Shown here piece after piece: positions 11,095 through 22,117 of a stretch of 64,000 nucleotides of DNA. The DNA is from Aphrocallistes beatrix. Lineage: Eukaryota > Porifera > Hexactinellida > Sceptrulophora > Aphrocallistidae. The DNA is taken from contig OY725502.1 of assembly GCA_963281255.1 (NCBI GenBank), forward strand, positions 1,798,001-1,862,000, given 5' to 3'. Both the position numbers and the translations under genes were made by a program. The notes beneath the pieces are model-generated. The model did not search any database. It was not told the DNA's origin and saw nothing but the letters and a program-made list of their open reading frames with translations. The stretch's first letter is position 1; every line of letters begins with the position of its first letter.

Positions 11095-11340
11095 ACCCCT
11101 AGGGCTGTCCTCACAGTGTTCAGGATTCATTCTAGCTCGAATGGAGGAACAGAGTTATATAAGTGCGATATTGACGAGTGTGAAGTTGGCAGCGAAATCT
11201 ATTGACACTTTATTATTAGAGCATTCGGATTTGCATTTGAGCCTCTGAGCTCAAAGATACTGAAAACTAAAGTTCTTCTTTATTGTAGTACCGTAGCGCG
11301 ATAATTATATATGCTTGTTTCAGCTACTTAGGTGAGAAGA

Positions 11341-11571
11341 ATGTCACAACAAAGATTCGATCGTACACCGCCTGCAATCCAAGAGCCAACAGAACCATTA
11401 CACCCAAATCCCCCAGCTCAACAGCATCAACTTTCAGACGAGGCAAAGCATCTAGCTGATTGTGATGATTCCATCAATTCTTTGATGCAATATTAAGTAA
11501 CAGTGCTATGCACAAAATACGGAACACTCTCCTTTGCTGAGGCTCTAAATTTTCTCATCAATAAACCAGTA
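11341..11571 (+). pseudogene. Possible decayed exon with stop and splice donor
   Basis: An ATG-initiated 51-codon frame (MSQQRFDRTPPAIQEP...) ends at a TAA at 11494. The same frame then runs on through VLCTKYGTLSFAEALNFL to a consensus donor, CCAG|GTAAGTG, at 11572. The donor and the continuing frame suggest an exon spoiled by one stop. The family is not recognised. It may belong with the coiled-coil stretch at 10.0-10.3 kb, now separated from it by a MITE. Confidence 0.35.
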
Positions 11572-11842
11572 AGTGTGATCTTTTGACCAAATTAGCCAAA
11601 TTTTGGTCAAGTGAAAAGATTTTGTGGTAGTTATGATCAAACGGAAATTTACTTGTTAATTTTTTTTGCCCGCCATCCAGAAAATTTACTTACTACTTTT
11701 TTTCCTCCAAAAATAAAAAAAAAGTAGTAAGGAGCAAGTAAATATCTGCTCCAACCTCCGCTCCTAATTTTAAAAAGTAAGCGCGCTCCCTCTCCTAAAA
11801 TATAGAAGCGTACTCCTCTAAATATTCTGAAATCAAGAAAAG

Positions 11843-11995
11843 CAAGATTCAGGATCACTTATTATGAACCCGATTAACTTTCTGGTCCCAATTACTTAGA
11901 TAGGATTTGTGAATCAAGTTCGCTCAATTGAAATACTCGATTATGAATACGTTTTTTGGTCCTGGTGGTTCATAAAAGCGACCCTGGCTGCATAT
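11843..11995. mobile_element. Degenerate MITE of the 'CTTATTATGA' family
   Basis: The segment shares its layout with the intact copy at 17469-17650: an end with CACTTATTATGAACCC, an internal CTTTCTGGTCCCA, and a closing TTCATAAAAGCGACCCTGGCTG. The inverted ends are eroded, so the borders are approximate. Confidence 0.55.
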
Positions 11996-12216
11996 AAGAA
12001 AAATGTCCAATTTGTTAAATAGTAAGTTAACTATGATTTCGGGTGGGGCGGCATTTTGTCTCGGGATGCCACTGCCTGTAGTAGCAATGTAAGGTGATAC
12101 TCTTATACGATCAATTAAGCTATAAAGTAGATACTGTACCATCTCAATGAGAATAGGCGCTTCTCTTCTAAATACATATAGTCTAGCTATTTCATTGAGT
12201 AAATATATTGAAACTA

Positions 12217-13476
12217 ATGGCTACAGTTAATCCTGCTTCACCAGATCGTGGAGAAGATAATTTTGTGTTAGAACTGAAGAGAGTTAGAGAACAAATCAAA
12301 CAGGTAATCGTCGAATTGATTGATTGTGTGAAAGCGAGAGAATGTAAACTGTTGAAAGAGCTGGATATCATTATAGCATCTTATCACTCTTATCGAGAAG
12401 AAGTTAAGAAACAAGAAGAGAAGAAACAAGGTCTCGAAAGAACTAAAATATTTCTGATCGAAGAATTGAAAAAATCCGAAATGAAAGGATTTCACGAAAA
12501 TTTCCTAACACAGACGGAGAAAGAACTCACTTCTATTAAGTTTCCTCCAGAACCTAAAATGGTCCATTTTGTTTGTGAGAACAACATAATGTCTGCGGAA
12601 GTAAACAAGTTGGGTAAACTAGTGGAAAAGTTAAGAAGTGTTGCTGACTATAAGAGTAAGGTAAACCCTGTAGTGAGTGTTTGTGGGAGAGGAAATGGAA
12701 TAGAACAGCTGTGGGATCCATGGGGAGTGACAGTTGATATTAAAACAAGTAACATTTATGTTGCAGACAATAATAATCACTGTGTGAAAGTATTTGATAA
12801 CTCTGGAAATATCTTATTCAAATTTGGAGATAGTGATGGTGAAGCAAAGATGTTACATCCTAGAGGGTTAGTTATTAGTGGAGATAGAATCCTTATCTCT
12901 AATGGCAAAACATCTGAAAAATCTACTGTTAGCATTCTTATTTATCAATTGAATGGTAGCTTTGTTTCGAAAATTGGGAAATATGGGAATGGTGAGATTG
13001 AATTTAATGATCCATGTGGTATTGCTTGTAATGAATGGAATGGAGATATTTGCATTTGTGATCGCATTAACAACCGCATTCAAATTCTTTCTAAAACACT
13101 TCAATTCAAATCTCAGTTTGGTCCTGATAAACTCAAATATCCTCGTGATATAAAACTGTCAAAAGAATTCATTTTTATTCTTGATGAGTCCAATCCTTGT
13201 ATACATTTGTATAACTACAATCTCATTCTACAGAAAAGTGCCTTTTCTAATGGAAGAGGAATGCAAGTTGTTTATCCTTGGTATTTTTCTATTGATGATT
13301 CTAACAAAATTCTCATTTCTGATTGTAATTCTAATTCAATTCAAATTTTCAATCCTGAATTTGAATTTAGTCATAAAATAAACACTTCTACACGTCCTAT
13401 GGGAGTTGTTATAGATAATCGAGGAAGAATTATAGTAGTCTGTCAAGCTCATGAAGATAGTCTTCAGATATTTTAG
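12217..13476 (+). CDS. Coiled-coil plus NHL beta-propeller protein (TRIM-NHL-like without RING)
   Basis: The 419-residue intronless frame starts at the first ATG (MATVNPASP); the nine bases of open frame upstream of it begin with TTG. Residues about 8-140 are charged and helical with heptads (LKRVREQIKQVIVELI..., EEVKKQEEKKQGLERTK). Residues about 150-419 are NHL-type blades with the repeated pattern WDPWGVTVD...NIYVADNNNHCVKVFD, then EFNDPCGIACNEWNGDICICDRINNRIQI. The order coiled coil-propeller recalls TRIM2/TRIM3/TRIM71 proteins, but no RING or B-box precedes it. NHL propellers bind proteins or RNA; the partner here is unknown. Two further NHL genes in the window lack the coiled coil. Confidence 0.85.
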   Translation: MATVNPASPDRGEDNFVLELKRVREQIKQVIVELIDCVKARECKLLKELDIIIASYHSYREEVKKQEEKKQGLERTKIFLIEELKKSEMKGFHENFLTQTEKELTSIKFPPEPKMVHFVCENNIMSAEVNKLGKLVEKLRSVADYKSKVNPVVSVCGRGNGIEQLWDPWGVTVDIKTSNIYVADNNNHCVKVFDNSGNILFKFGDSDGEAKMLHPRGLVISGDRILISNGKTSEKSTVSILIYQLNGSFVSKIGKYGNGEIEFNDPCGIACNEWNGDICICDRINNRIQILSKTLQFKSQFGPDKLKYPRDIKLSKEFIFILDESNPCIHLYNYNLILQKSAFSNGRGMQVVYPWYFSIDDSNKILISDCNSNSIQIFNPEFEFSHKINTSTRPMGVVIDNRGRIIVVCQAHEDSLQIF

Positions 13477-14214
13477 TCTTCATCTTCACTGATTATAGTA
13501 TAAACACCTAATGACCGAAAATTATACTTTTCCCTAGATTCTTGCCTGCAATAATATTTTGCATTTTTTACTTTTTAGTCTTATCGACACTAATTCTCAG
13601 TATTTTAGTTATATTTGCGATTCATAATGCAACGTACATATTGATATCTTGCTATATATCCTAATCATACTGTATATCCTCGAAGAGTAGCCGGGACAAT
13701 TTTTAATATTTAGCTCCATTTACCACTGTATTCCTATTGAGAAATTCATATCTCAGATGTTGGGGAGTTTTCACTGTATATAGCCACTTTAGCGATTGGA
13801 TAAATAGAAAGAGAATAATTTTGCTTTAAAACTTTATTCTAACTGGCAATACAAAATACTAGCACCTCTTTGGGGAGCAATTATTCGGGGTCGAGGGATG
13901 CTCACGCCTCCTTACTGAAGGTTGACATCATATCTTGATACTTTTGTTCGGCTCCAGATTTTAATTTAGGGAGGGGGGGGGGCAACTTAAATTCGACTGT
14001 CCTAGAATGAGAAGACCAGCGTTAATGCAGGGGCGTAGTCAGGATTTTAGACTGGGGGGTCAGCCTAAAACGGCAAATCTACCGGGCCTGCCGGCAGGCT
14101 CTAACAGGCCCTTGGCTATGTCCCTGTCTGGGGGGCTTGCCCCCCAGAAAATTTTCAAACCTTAGACGCTGAAATATCGATCTACAGCTATTCTAACTAT
14201 CGATGGAATTTGTA

Positions 14215-15762
14215 CACTAAGCGGACAAAAGTATTTCGACACATAGATAATTCTCAATGTTTGCCTTAGAAGGAAATTCAAACACATGTCAAGACCCTAT
14301 TCTCATAATCTAATCACTAAACTGCCTATTTCAGTATACAGTAGACATATCAATCAATGATCTTCTCTAATATTTCGTTGGGTGTCCCCTCATTTTTATA
14401 CTTCTAATCTTTTTGGGAGTTCTTTGTAGAGTTTTTGAATAAGATCTATTGGGAAATTTTCCCACTCTTCTTTTATTCGCTCCCGTAATTCTGAACAATA
14501 TCTCCCAGACGGTTTCTATTGGGTTGAGAACTGGTGATTGTGGAGGCCACATCAATTTTTTCACTTTCTTCAAGCCAAACCACGTTTCTACTCTTTTTGA
14601 CGTATGACAAGGTGCATTGTCCTGCATAAACACTTTGTTCTTCCTCCGACACTTCCTCCAAAACTTCAGAAAGGGATCTAAAATATTAGATATTTAGGTT
14701 TCTGAGTTCAAATTATTCTTAATTTCAATCAAGGGTCCGAGTTTCTGAAAGGAAATGCATCCCCAAAATATCATCGACCCCCCAAAGCCCTGGATGGTTT
14801 TTGTAGTGCAATCGGGATGATAACGTTCATGAGGCTACCTCCAAACCTTTATTCGACCGTCTAATAATGAAATAGATTAAATCCAAAAAATAACATGTTT
14901 CCACTCATTTATGACCAAAATTTATGATTTCTATAGTAAGCCAACCTCGTATTCCTGTTTCTGGGAGAAATTAGGGGGTTTTTGCATGCACGTCGAGCAC
15001 GGAACCCCAGTTTGTGAATATTCCGACTCATAGTCTTATCCGATATGGGAATATCTCTGCATAGATTCTATAATTGCGTAATCCCTCGTAGTCCAGTTCT
15101 TCGATTACTCTTCACCAAGACCGTCAGACATGACCGCCCCACTTTTGACGAAGCATCTAATGGGTGGGCCTGGGAGGTTAGTTAGTAGGCTTGGAGAGGC
15201 TAGCGGCTAGGCCTGGGATAGCTAGTAGGTATGCAGAAGTGCGCCTGGGGGAGGTTAATGGGTAGGCAGGGCGGCCGTGGCCGCCCCACTTTTGAGGGAC
15301 TTCCGACGCCACTGCTCTTTACAATTGGCTTTAAGAACCAGGAGGCGCGAAGAGAGATGGACTTGGATCTCCCGCTCCTAGGTATGTTATCTGTTGATCC
15401 AGTTTGTCGATACTTTTTAAGAAGGTAATACACGGTTGAATAATGTCTATCAAGAATATTTGAGATTTTTCTGCAAGATTTACCTGCTCTTGCAAAACCA
15501 ACAGCTTGATTTCTCAATGAAGCTGAGATTTCCTTTGATCTGGGCATTCTAGTACACGTATAGATTAATCTAATATTTCTAACAGTTTCTAGGAATACAG
15601 TAAATAAAACTATAGATCGATCAAATCGATCTATGGGAAGAGTTATAATTGAAAATCAAAGTATGTAATGACAATAGAGCGATATAAATTAAGTAACTAG
15701 GGATATAATAAATGAATCTAAATAAATAAATTGGTGTTGAAATACTTTTGTCCGTTTAGTGT
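14215..15762. mobile_element. Tc1-like transposon, decayed
   Basis: The terminal inverted repeats read CACTAAGCGGACAAAAGTAT on the left and ATACTTTTGTCCGTTTAGTG on the right. Each is flanked by TA, the Tc1/mariner target duplication. The interior carries minus-strand transposase remains. A GC-rich insert of about 200 bases near 15120-15330 (repeated GGTTAGTAGGC/GGCCTGGGA text) disrupts the coding region. Confidence 0.85.
14367..15547 (-). pseudogene. Tc1 transposase remnant
   Basis: At the 5' end (15547 downward) the frame starts MPRSKEISASLRNQAVGF and continues with the paired helix-turn-helix of Tc1 transposases (GKSCRKISNILDRHYSTVYY, then RSGR). The catalytic C-terminal part survives at 14633-14367 in a separate frame, with QDNAPCHTS and PPQSPVLNPIETVWE, matching the second and third acidic positions of the DDE site. 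The middle is broken by stops, frameshifts and an insertion, so it is not functional. Confidence 0.8.
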
Positions 15763-16246
15763 ATGTAGTCTAATTTATTTTATTATTTATTCATTTTGAT
15801 ACATAAAAATCAAGATAAAAAGTAGAGAGCAACTTTATTTGGGCCGCTATTGCTGATAACATCAACTAAATAAAATGTTGTTGTAGAGGAATTTGTTGTA
15901 ACCAGGGAAGTAGGACGGGGGGCAGGAGACAATTGGCCCGCCCCTGACCTGGAGCTGCCCCCCCCACTGGGATGGGGGCAGAAGCGGGCATTTCGGGATG
16001 TTTTTGGGCCTGCGGTCTGGAGATTCTCCTGGGCCATGTTTGCCAAGTTGTAAAGTGTAGCTAGAACGTTAAGAATGACTGTCACATAATCACGATGTAT
16101 ATTTACCGCCAAATAAAAGATAAATACGTGAAAATAATTGCTCATTAGAGATAAAAAAAACAGCTGTAGATCCATATGTGAACATACAAGATGTGCACAT
16201 TTTCGGGTCTTCCCCCTCAGACCCTCCTTAAGGACGCTCGCTAAGC

Positions 16247-16744
16247 GGGCATGCCTAATTTACGGGACGGGACGAGTCAAGATGCCTAATTTACGGAACG
16301 GGACAGAAAAGGTGCCTAATTTACGGGACGGGACAGAAAAGGTGCCTAATTTACGGGATGGGACAGAAAAGGTGCCTAATTTACGGGATGGGACAGAAAA
16401 GGTGCCTAATTTACGGGATGGGACGGGTTAAGATGCCTAATTTACGGGATGGGACGGGTCAAGATGCCTAATTTACGGGACGGGACGAGTTAAGATGCCT
16501 AATTTACGGGACGGGACGGGTCAAGATGCCTAATTTACGGGACGGGACAGAAAAATACCTAATTATACAGTCGAGTCGCTTCAAGGTATTGTGACATCGA
16601 TTAATCGCGAAAACTGCTTAAATCTCCAGGAATAGAATCAGGGGCGGTCACAAGAATTTTCTAAACCAGCGGAGAAACAAACTCGGGAAAATGACCCGGA
16701 ATTAGGCATCTTAACTCGTCCCGTCCCGTAAATTAGGCATGCCC
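16247..16744. mobile_element. MITE with tandem GCCTAATTTACGGGACGGGAC units
   Basis: The tips are GGGCATGCCTAATTTACGGG and its reverse complement. The 9-bp sequence TCGCTAAGC directly flanks both ends. The left part holds about ten tandem copies of a 27-30-base unit (TGCCTAATTTACGGGAYGGGAC plus AGAAAAGG or GGGTCAAGA). The right end has one inverted unit. The longest apparent frame here (16138-16431) is only a translation of the tandem units. Confidence 0.8.
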
Positions 16745-17468
16745 TCGCTAAGCTCGCTTTTTGTCTACCCAAATAACATATTTTTTCAAATCTGCCCCCC
16801 CTCTGAGAAAGTCTAGCTACGCACCTGGTTGTAAATCACAGCTGCTATATTCACATCTAAATTCCACCAAAAACAAAGAGTAAGAATCTTACTAGGGACA
16901 ATCTAGGATGGTGATGCCGAGGAATTTAAGAATGGTTAGAGGAGGTGAATTGCTGAAGAAAAATACTAGTACAATAGTATGGAATATAGCAACGGTTAAT
17001 TGGTTCTAAATATGTTTAATAAAATCTGTTTTTGAAAATGGCAAACAAATCTACCACGTACTTGTAAACCGATAAGAGAGGAATATAATAAGTAGCGGAG
17101 TTCGTATGTGGATATTATATCCATATATGAACTTTTAAATATTACTTGCATCTTGCATGATATCATCCAACAGCTAGTCTTATCAAATAGATGCGTAAAC
17201 ATACTGTAAGAAAGTGAATACCTGTAGAAAATAGTGTATAGAATTAGCAAGAAATATTGCTTGACAGTTGAGTTGGTGAAACTAATCCAGAATTTCAGGA
17301 AGGATATACTACTTGCGTAAGACTATTTCAATACGTAAAATAATGTATGATACGAGAGAAAAGGGCTTTCTATACAATAATTAATTATTTATATAGGGAG
17401 TACTTTGTACCCACAGAGTCGCCCTGTGGGCGCCTAATATCGATAAGATTCACTATATGATTAGGTTA
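16745..17468. other. Gene-free spacer with a MITE end
   Basis: No gene is supported. Near 16812-16828 the text CTAGCTACGCACCTG looks like one end of a CAGGTGCGTAGC-type hAT MITE, resembling the 22118-22636 element; its partner end was not identified. The rest is AT-rich with no recognised content. Confidence 0.4.
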
Positions 17469-17650
17469 CAGTCAGGTCGCTTATTATGAGCCCGCTTTAA
17501 TATGGATCATTCGTTTATTATGAACTAACCTTCTGGCCATTTTATCGCTTACATAGGATGTCTAGTATTAAGTCAAGTTCACTTAATATGAAGTCCTTCT
17601 ATTGTGATTTTTTTTGGTCCCCTGGGGGTCATAATAAGCGACCCTGACTG
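17469..17650. mobile_element. MITE of the 'CTTATTATGA' family, intact
   Basis: The inverted ends CAGTCAGGTCGCTTATTATG and CATAATAAGCGACCCTGACTG are flanked by TA on both sides. At 182 bases it has no coding content, which fits a pogo/Tc1-type MITE. Degenerate relatives lie at 11843-11995 and 17960-18133. Confidence 0.8.
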
Positions 17651-17959
17651 TACATTCAAAACAACAAAAAGTGACAATGACGTCACCATTATGAGCAAGC
17701 ATTTCAGACCAAAATGGAGTAATATCGTAGAGAATTCAGGGACCATTTTAGCCAAAATGTGGTTCCCCGAGCCAATTTGATTCGGGTGAAACAAAATTGG
17801 TTTACAAACAATTTTGGCGAGACAGTACCCACCGACCGATTCCATCCAAGATTTATGATGAATCATGTAGTTGCATGTGTATGATGCAACAGGAGTCGGC
17901 TTCCAATTCTAGTAAACATTTTTTGGTGGTATAATCCACAACCGATAATCGCCCAGCCA

Positions 17960-18133
17960 CAGTTCCTACAGTTCCTCAATTAATATGAACATTCGTTTAT
18001 TATGAACTAACCTACTTTCTGGTCCCAGTTTCATTATTTACATATGATTTGTATTGAGTCGAGTTCGCTTTTAATTGAATGAATATGAAATCTCCTTTAT
18101 TATTATTTATTTTGGTCGGGGTCACTTATTATG
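17960..18133. mobile_element. Degenerate copy of the same MITE family
   Basis: The shared blocks CATTCGTTTATTATGAACTA, TTTCTGGTCCCAG and GTTCGCTT, and a closing GGGGTCACTTATTATG, follow the order seen at 17469-17650. The ends are eroded. Confidence 0.55.
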
Positions 18134-18514
18134 TCGAAAAAATTGGTCCGGGGGGACAAATTTTAGCTCATCATTCAGTTATGACGTAATCATTACGGAT
18201 CAAAAATAGAAAAATCTGGTGATATTGCGAGTGATATCGATTAGAACAGTAAGTCAGACGGAAGTGCAAGTATTTCGAGATGTTATCTACCTTATAATTA
18301 ATCAACTGAGGTACTGTCTAACAGATTACAGTACATAGTAAATTATGGTCCTTCAAAATGACTTCAAAAATTGTAAATAATCATGAAACAGACTGTATCA
18401 TCACCTCGTAACATACGAATAATTCTGTGCGTGATCACACTGAATAATAAATTAGATTAGTCGTAGGTTTCTTTCTAGTACCTATCCAATTGGTTTCACT
18501 TGTTCATGGAGAAG

Positions 18515-18522
18515 TATAAAAG
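18515..18522 (+). promoter_or_regulatory. TATA-box candidate for the DRAM/Frag1 gene
   Basis: TATAAAAG lies 34 bases before the ATG at 18556. A CCAAT sequence is about 30 bases further upstream (18486-18490). The spacing allows a short 5' leader. This is sequence-only evidence. Confidence 0.5.
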
Positions 18523-18555
18523 CAACGAACTTTTATATAGATGTAGAATTGAGAT

Positions 18556-19344
18556 ATGTACATACCATCTTGGACTTGGATTATCGCTGGTGTCGGGACA
18601 TTTGCAATCCTCAACATCGTTACCTATGCTATTTCAGCTGGACTTGGACATTCCAGAGCACTTCTGCCTTTCATAAGTTTAACTGGAATCACAGCACCAG
18701 AGAATGGAATCTTTGTGATCAACTTTGCTCTAACAGCTTTCTTCCTCTTCTTCGTCATATCTATTCGCTATCTACACGCCAAAGAAGTGGTCAAAAAAAG
18801 TTTAGCCTTTAGCATTACAAACTTCGTTGTCCTTTTAATTGGTGTTATCGGCCTATTCATGACGCTTAGCCTCGCTGCCTTCGAAGGAGATGATGCGTAT
18901 TGGCCTCACTACATTGCAGCTATCCTGGCTATATTTTTCAATTATGTTTATGGAATAGCACAAACCTTCATCGGCATAATGCTACCTCCACACAAAACTC
19001 TTTGGAAATGGGTTGTATTCGGAGTTCAACTAGGAATGACTATACTAGGATTTTTGCTATTTCTATATTTCGTGATCGCAGGATATGTCTACCCAACTAG
19101 CGTTTATGTCGAATATCGGAACAACCTCACCTCAATTGGTAACGACACAGAGCTGATTGCTGCCTATTATACAGGGCTAAATATTGATTACACCAGGGCA
19201 TTGGCAGAGTGGCTGATACTCGTTGAAATAATCGCTTATTTTCTTACATTCATTCCGGATTTTAATAGGGTCCGTTTCATCATGAAGGTTTCACTACGTT
19301 TTGAAGAAGACAGCCTTTATAAAGAAGTAGCCAAACCAATCTGA
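18556..19344 (+). CDS. DRAM/Frag1/Sfk1-family six-pass membrane protein
   Basis: The 262-residue intronless frame starts with ATG. About six hydrophobic segments are visible: WIIAGVGTFAILNIVTYAI, NGIFVINFALTAFFLFFVI, ITNFVVLLIGVIGLFMTLS, a segment containing HYIAAILAIFFNYVYGI, VVFGVQLGMTILGFLLFLY and LILVEIIAYFLTF. The order and size match the TMEM150/DRAM (Frag1/Sfk1) family, including the conserved late pattern ALAEWLILVEIIAYFLTF and a short cytosolic C-terminus. Family members act in lysosomal/autophagy membranes or at the plasma membrane in phosphoinositide signalling; which applies here cannot be told. A TATA box sits close upstream. Confidence 0.75.
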   Translation: MYIPSWTWIIAGVGTFAILNIVTYAISAGLGHSRALLPFISLTGITAPENGIFVINFALTAFFLFFVISIRYLHAKEVVKKSLAFSITNFVVLLIGVIGLFMTLSLAAFEGDDAYWPHYIAAILAIFFNYVYGIAQTFIGIMLPPHKTLWKWVVFGVQLGMTILGFLLFLYFVIAGYVYPTSVYVEYRNNLTSIGNDTELIAAYYTGLNIDYTRALAEWLILVEIIAYFLTFIPDFNRVRFIMKVSLRFEEDSLYKEVAKPI

Positions 19345-20280
19345 TTCTCAACGTCATTATTCTATTCTTAGCATCCATAGGAACTATTGTATTATCAAGC
19401 ATCTAACCTCGTATTTTATCCTATATGTGTGTTAGTATATTTTTTATAGTTTAAGGTTAATTAAAGTATTTATGAGTTCAATGCTTTAATCTAAGTAAAT
19501 GTTAATAGACATGGTACAAAATACAGTAGAGCCTCTATCAGTGGGGAAATTTGAGGCTATCTTTGCTCGTTCCCATACAAATGTACTTCTATAAGCGGGG
19601 TAGGGGAATGGGGTGTTAAAAAATTTACGAAATCGAATTGATTGAAGAAACTGCCCGGCACAGATAGCTGATTTTTGGCATGTGGATTCATAAGGTGGAG
19701 TGAATTTCACTTTTTTCAAGCTATCAAAAAGCTCTCTTCAGGATTTTGGAGGCTTAGTCTAAGAAGTATTCCTGCAAAATTTGAGCAAGATATATTGATG
19801 TTTGACCCTGCCACAATCAACTTGTTTGAACCGGTCGAATTCATAAATCAGTGAATTAATATAGACCCATAAAATATGGATGACACCTCGATTTAGTACT
19901 AAAATTAGACTTTTTTTGAATTTTCTTAATAACTTGAGTTTTATCTCCCTTAAAATATACAGAATATGTGTGATATCGAATCACATTGACTCCCAAGTAT
20001 GTTACAGGTATTATATTTGCAATATGATCCCCTTACCTTAGTTGTTGTTCGGTTGCAGTGGATGTGGAATTTGGTGGTAGTTGTATTACCTTATTGAATA
20101 CGGATTACCTTTGGAATGCGCGTTCCACTTTTGAAAATTGTAAAATACGAATGTATATGTATATACGTATACGTACTTAGAATTTCTATTTGAAATATAA
20201 ACTCCGTAACAATTGAATATTTTCATGGCATCTAGTACACGTAGTCAAACCATTCATCCCATATTTAACAAACCGCAGGA
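19345..20280. other. Gene-free spacer with dispersed repeat text
   Basis: No gene is supported. Around 19630-19690 the sequence 'tcgaattgattgaagaaact...ctgatttttggcatgtgg' is the reverse complement of text found near 48.2-48.3 kb and 55.4-55.5 kb, so it belongs to a dispersed repeat family. Confidence 0.5.
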
Positions 20281-21190
20281 GCTACCATTAGGACAGCTCA
20301 AAAAGAGGTGTTCCTGTACTATGAATTGATTAGCCTCGAAACTACAATAAGTGGGATGAAACCTTCAAAAAGTTCGGATACCGCTGAAATTGTAGTTTCA
20401 GATCTCCTGTCAATTTGGAACCGTGCTACTATTCCGACATTTACGTTTTACACAGTCCAGAAAAAGATCATTGAACTTGTAACTAAGGTCAGGAATCTGA
20501 TGAAAGTATACAAGACCCGTTCGAATACTGAGACATTCAAATTTCAAGTAATGCCATTCTATTTGACACATCTGTTCATGCCCATGTTTCGCGAATTTCT
20601 TTAGTTTGCATGAGACTTCCACAATCAAAGGAAATATCCACACAATTATGTAGATGCAATCCAAGGATTCCCATTAACCAGTTCGACATCCACTTCTATC
20701 TAGATCAGATGGGTCTCCGTGTGAAGTTCATTGGGCCTGTAAATTTTAGAGAGACTCAACTGGAATCGAAAAGAATAGAAAAAGATATTCAGGAAAACCT
20801 ACGAATTGAGAAAGAAAATCAGCGTATTCAAGATTCAGTTTATCATTTTCGGATGCACACGTATCTCCATTAGATGAAGGTTTTGAGCATATTTCTGATT
20901 GTGAAGATAGCGGTTTTGAAGTGCAAATGAGATTTGATCGCAGTACATGCATTAATACACACAGATACCAATCTCTTGCTGAAATGCTATCAGATATGGT
21001 GTTTCAGATCGTGCAGTTGCTGCAATTTGCAATGCTATGCTCCAAGACTTCTTTTGGATGAGACCAACAAATTGGACCGACACAAAGTATTACGAGAGAA
21101 ACGAGTGATGACTGAGTATCTACGAGAGAATAACAAACAAACAAAGGAAGGGATTGTTAGCAATTGCATTCGATGCACGACAGGATAATA
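20281..21190 (+). pseudogene. Remnant of a multi-copy, possibly transposon-derived invertebrate protein
   Basis: Consecutive pieces in different frames read EVFLYYELISLETT...VVSDLLSIWNRATIPTF, then CRCNPRIPINQFDIHFYLDQ followed by an ETQLESKRIEKDIQENLRIE helix, then LLLDETNKLDRHKVLREKR. The order resembles an uncharacterised, highly repeated protein family seen in cnidarian and arthropod genomes (a helical N-terminus, a C-C-C basic motif, DQR and a helical tail). Stops and frameshifts separate the pieces. The family assignment is from memory of the pattern and is uncertain. Confidence 0.35.
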
Positions 21191-21499
21191 CGAAAATTTA
21201 GGGTAAATTTTGACTTTTAAGGGTCATAACTGTGTAAAAAGACATTTTTCGAAATTTTAAACCAGTCATTTTGAAGAAGAGACAATTCTGCATCGTTTTG
21301 ATTAAGAAGAAGTTTTATTAATACAATGAATATCTTATGAAGGACTTAAGGTGATACCAAGGATTTGAGGTAAGAAATTTTTGGAAAATTACACTCCAAA
21401 TTTTTGCGACCAAGTGGGATTTTGGGATTTATAACTTATTAATAATTATTAATTGAGTAATTATGTATGCGAAAGTTATTCAGGATGCTTACAAGTATA

Positions 21500-22091
21500 C
21501 AGGGTGTCTCAAAAGTTCTGCAACAAATGTTGCTGATGCATTATACATAGATAAATAGATCGAATATCCGATACCACTTTTTAATCAAAAAATAGGGAGG
21601 ATTATCTTAATTATTTTGCATTCCCAATGGCCTGCTTTTCTCAATTTATTTGCAATGCTGGATCATATGTATCGTTGTCTAGTAAAGAATATTTTTTATC
21701 TCAATAAAAAAACTCATATCCATGGTACATTTGACGTCTATACTTAAAATACTCGCGTTCTTATAGAAGATTTCCGTTACATAAATCAAAAGTAATAATA
21801 TTATTTTAGTATTATGAATAAAATACAGAATATAGAAGTGATTAATGTAATATTTCATCAGAAAAATAGTGATCTTCAAACTTGACACTTTTGAGCTCCG
21901 AATTTTGGAGTCAATGGAATGCAATTATTTAAAATTTTATAAGAAATGTCTTTTGCGTAATGAGTTGAGCTCATTTCCATGCAAGAAGGGTGCTAAATCT
22001 TATTTATGTGGGCTAATCTGGACTAAAACCAAGTGATCTTAGTCTAATTAACAAAGTAAAATTGGTTGTTGCAGAACTTTTGAGATACCCT
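21500..22091. mobile_element. Mariner-type MITE
   Basis: The left end CAGGGTGTCTCAAAAGTTCT and the right end AGAACTTTTGAGATACCCT are inverted repeats with TA at the flanks. The interior has no transposase. The CAGGGTGTCYCAAAAGT tip is characteristic of mariner-like elements. Confidence 0.75.
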
Positions 22092-22117
22092 ATATATGGT
22101 ATATTGTGGCTACTCAA

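Larger units (their letters stand above)
13957..15845. mobile_element. hAT-type MITE split by a Tc1 insertion
   Basis: The stretches 13957-14214 and 15763-15845 together match the intact MITE at 31206-31568. Shared blocks include ATTTTAATTTAGGG, AACTTAAATTCGACTGT, GAGAAGACCA, CCCCAGAAAATTTTCAAA and, after the break, CATTTTGAT...AAAAATCAAGA and GTAGAGAGCAACTTTAT. The interruption is the Tc1-like element at 14215-15762. The borders of the outer copy are approximate. Confidence 0.65.

Noticed and set aside
16138-16431. 97-codon frame with repeated PNLRDGTEKV
   Set aside because: It is a translation of MITE tandem units, whose length is a multiple of three; it lies inside the 16247-16744 element.
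16247-16560. Regularly spaced direct repeats that could suggest a CRISPR array
   Set aside because: The whole unit is repeated without unique spacers, the sequence is eukaryotic and it lies within a transposon with target duplication.
14028-16828. A single large hAT element with CAGGGGCGTAGTC and GACTAGCTACGCACCTG-type ends
   Set aside because: The tips look similar, but the flanks do not form a matching duplication, and the left tip text is also internal to the 31206 MITE.
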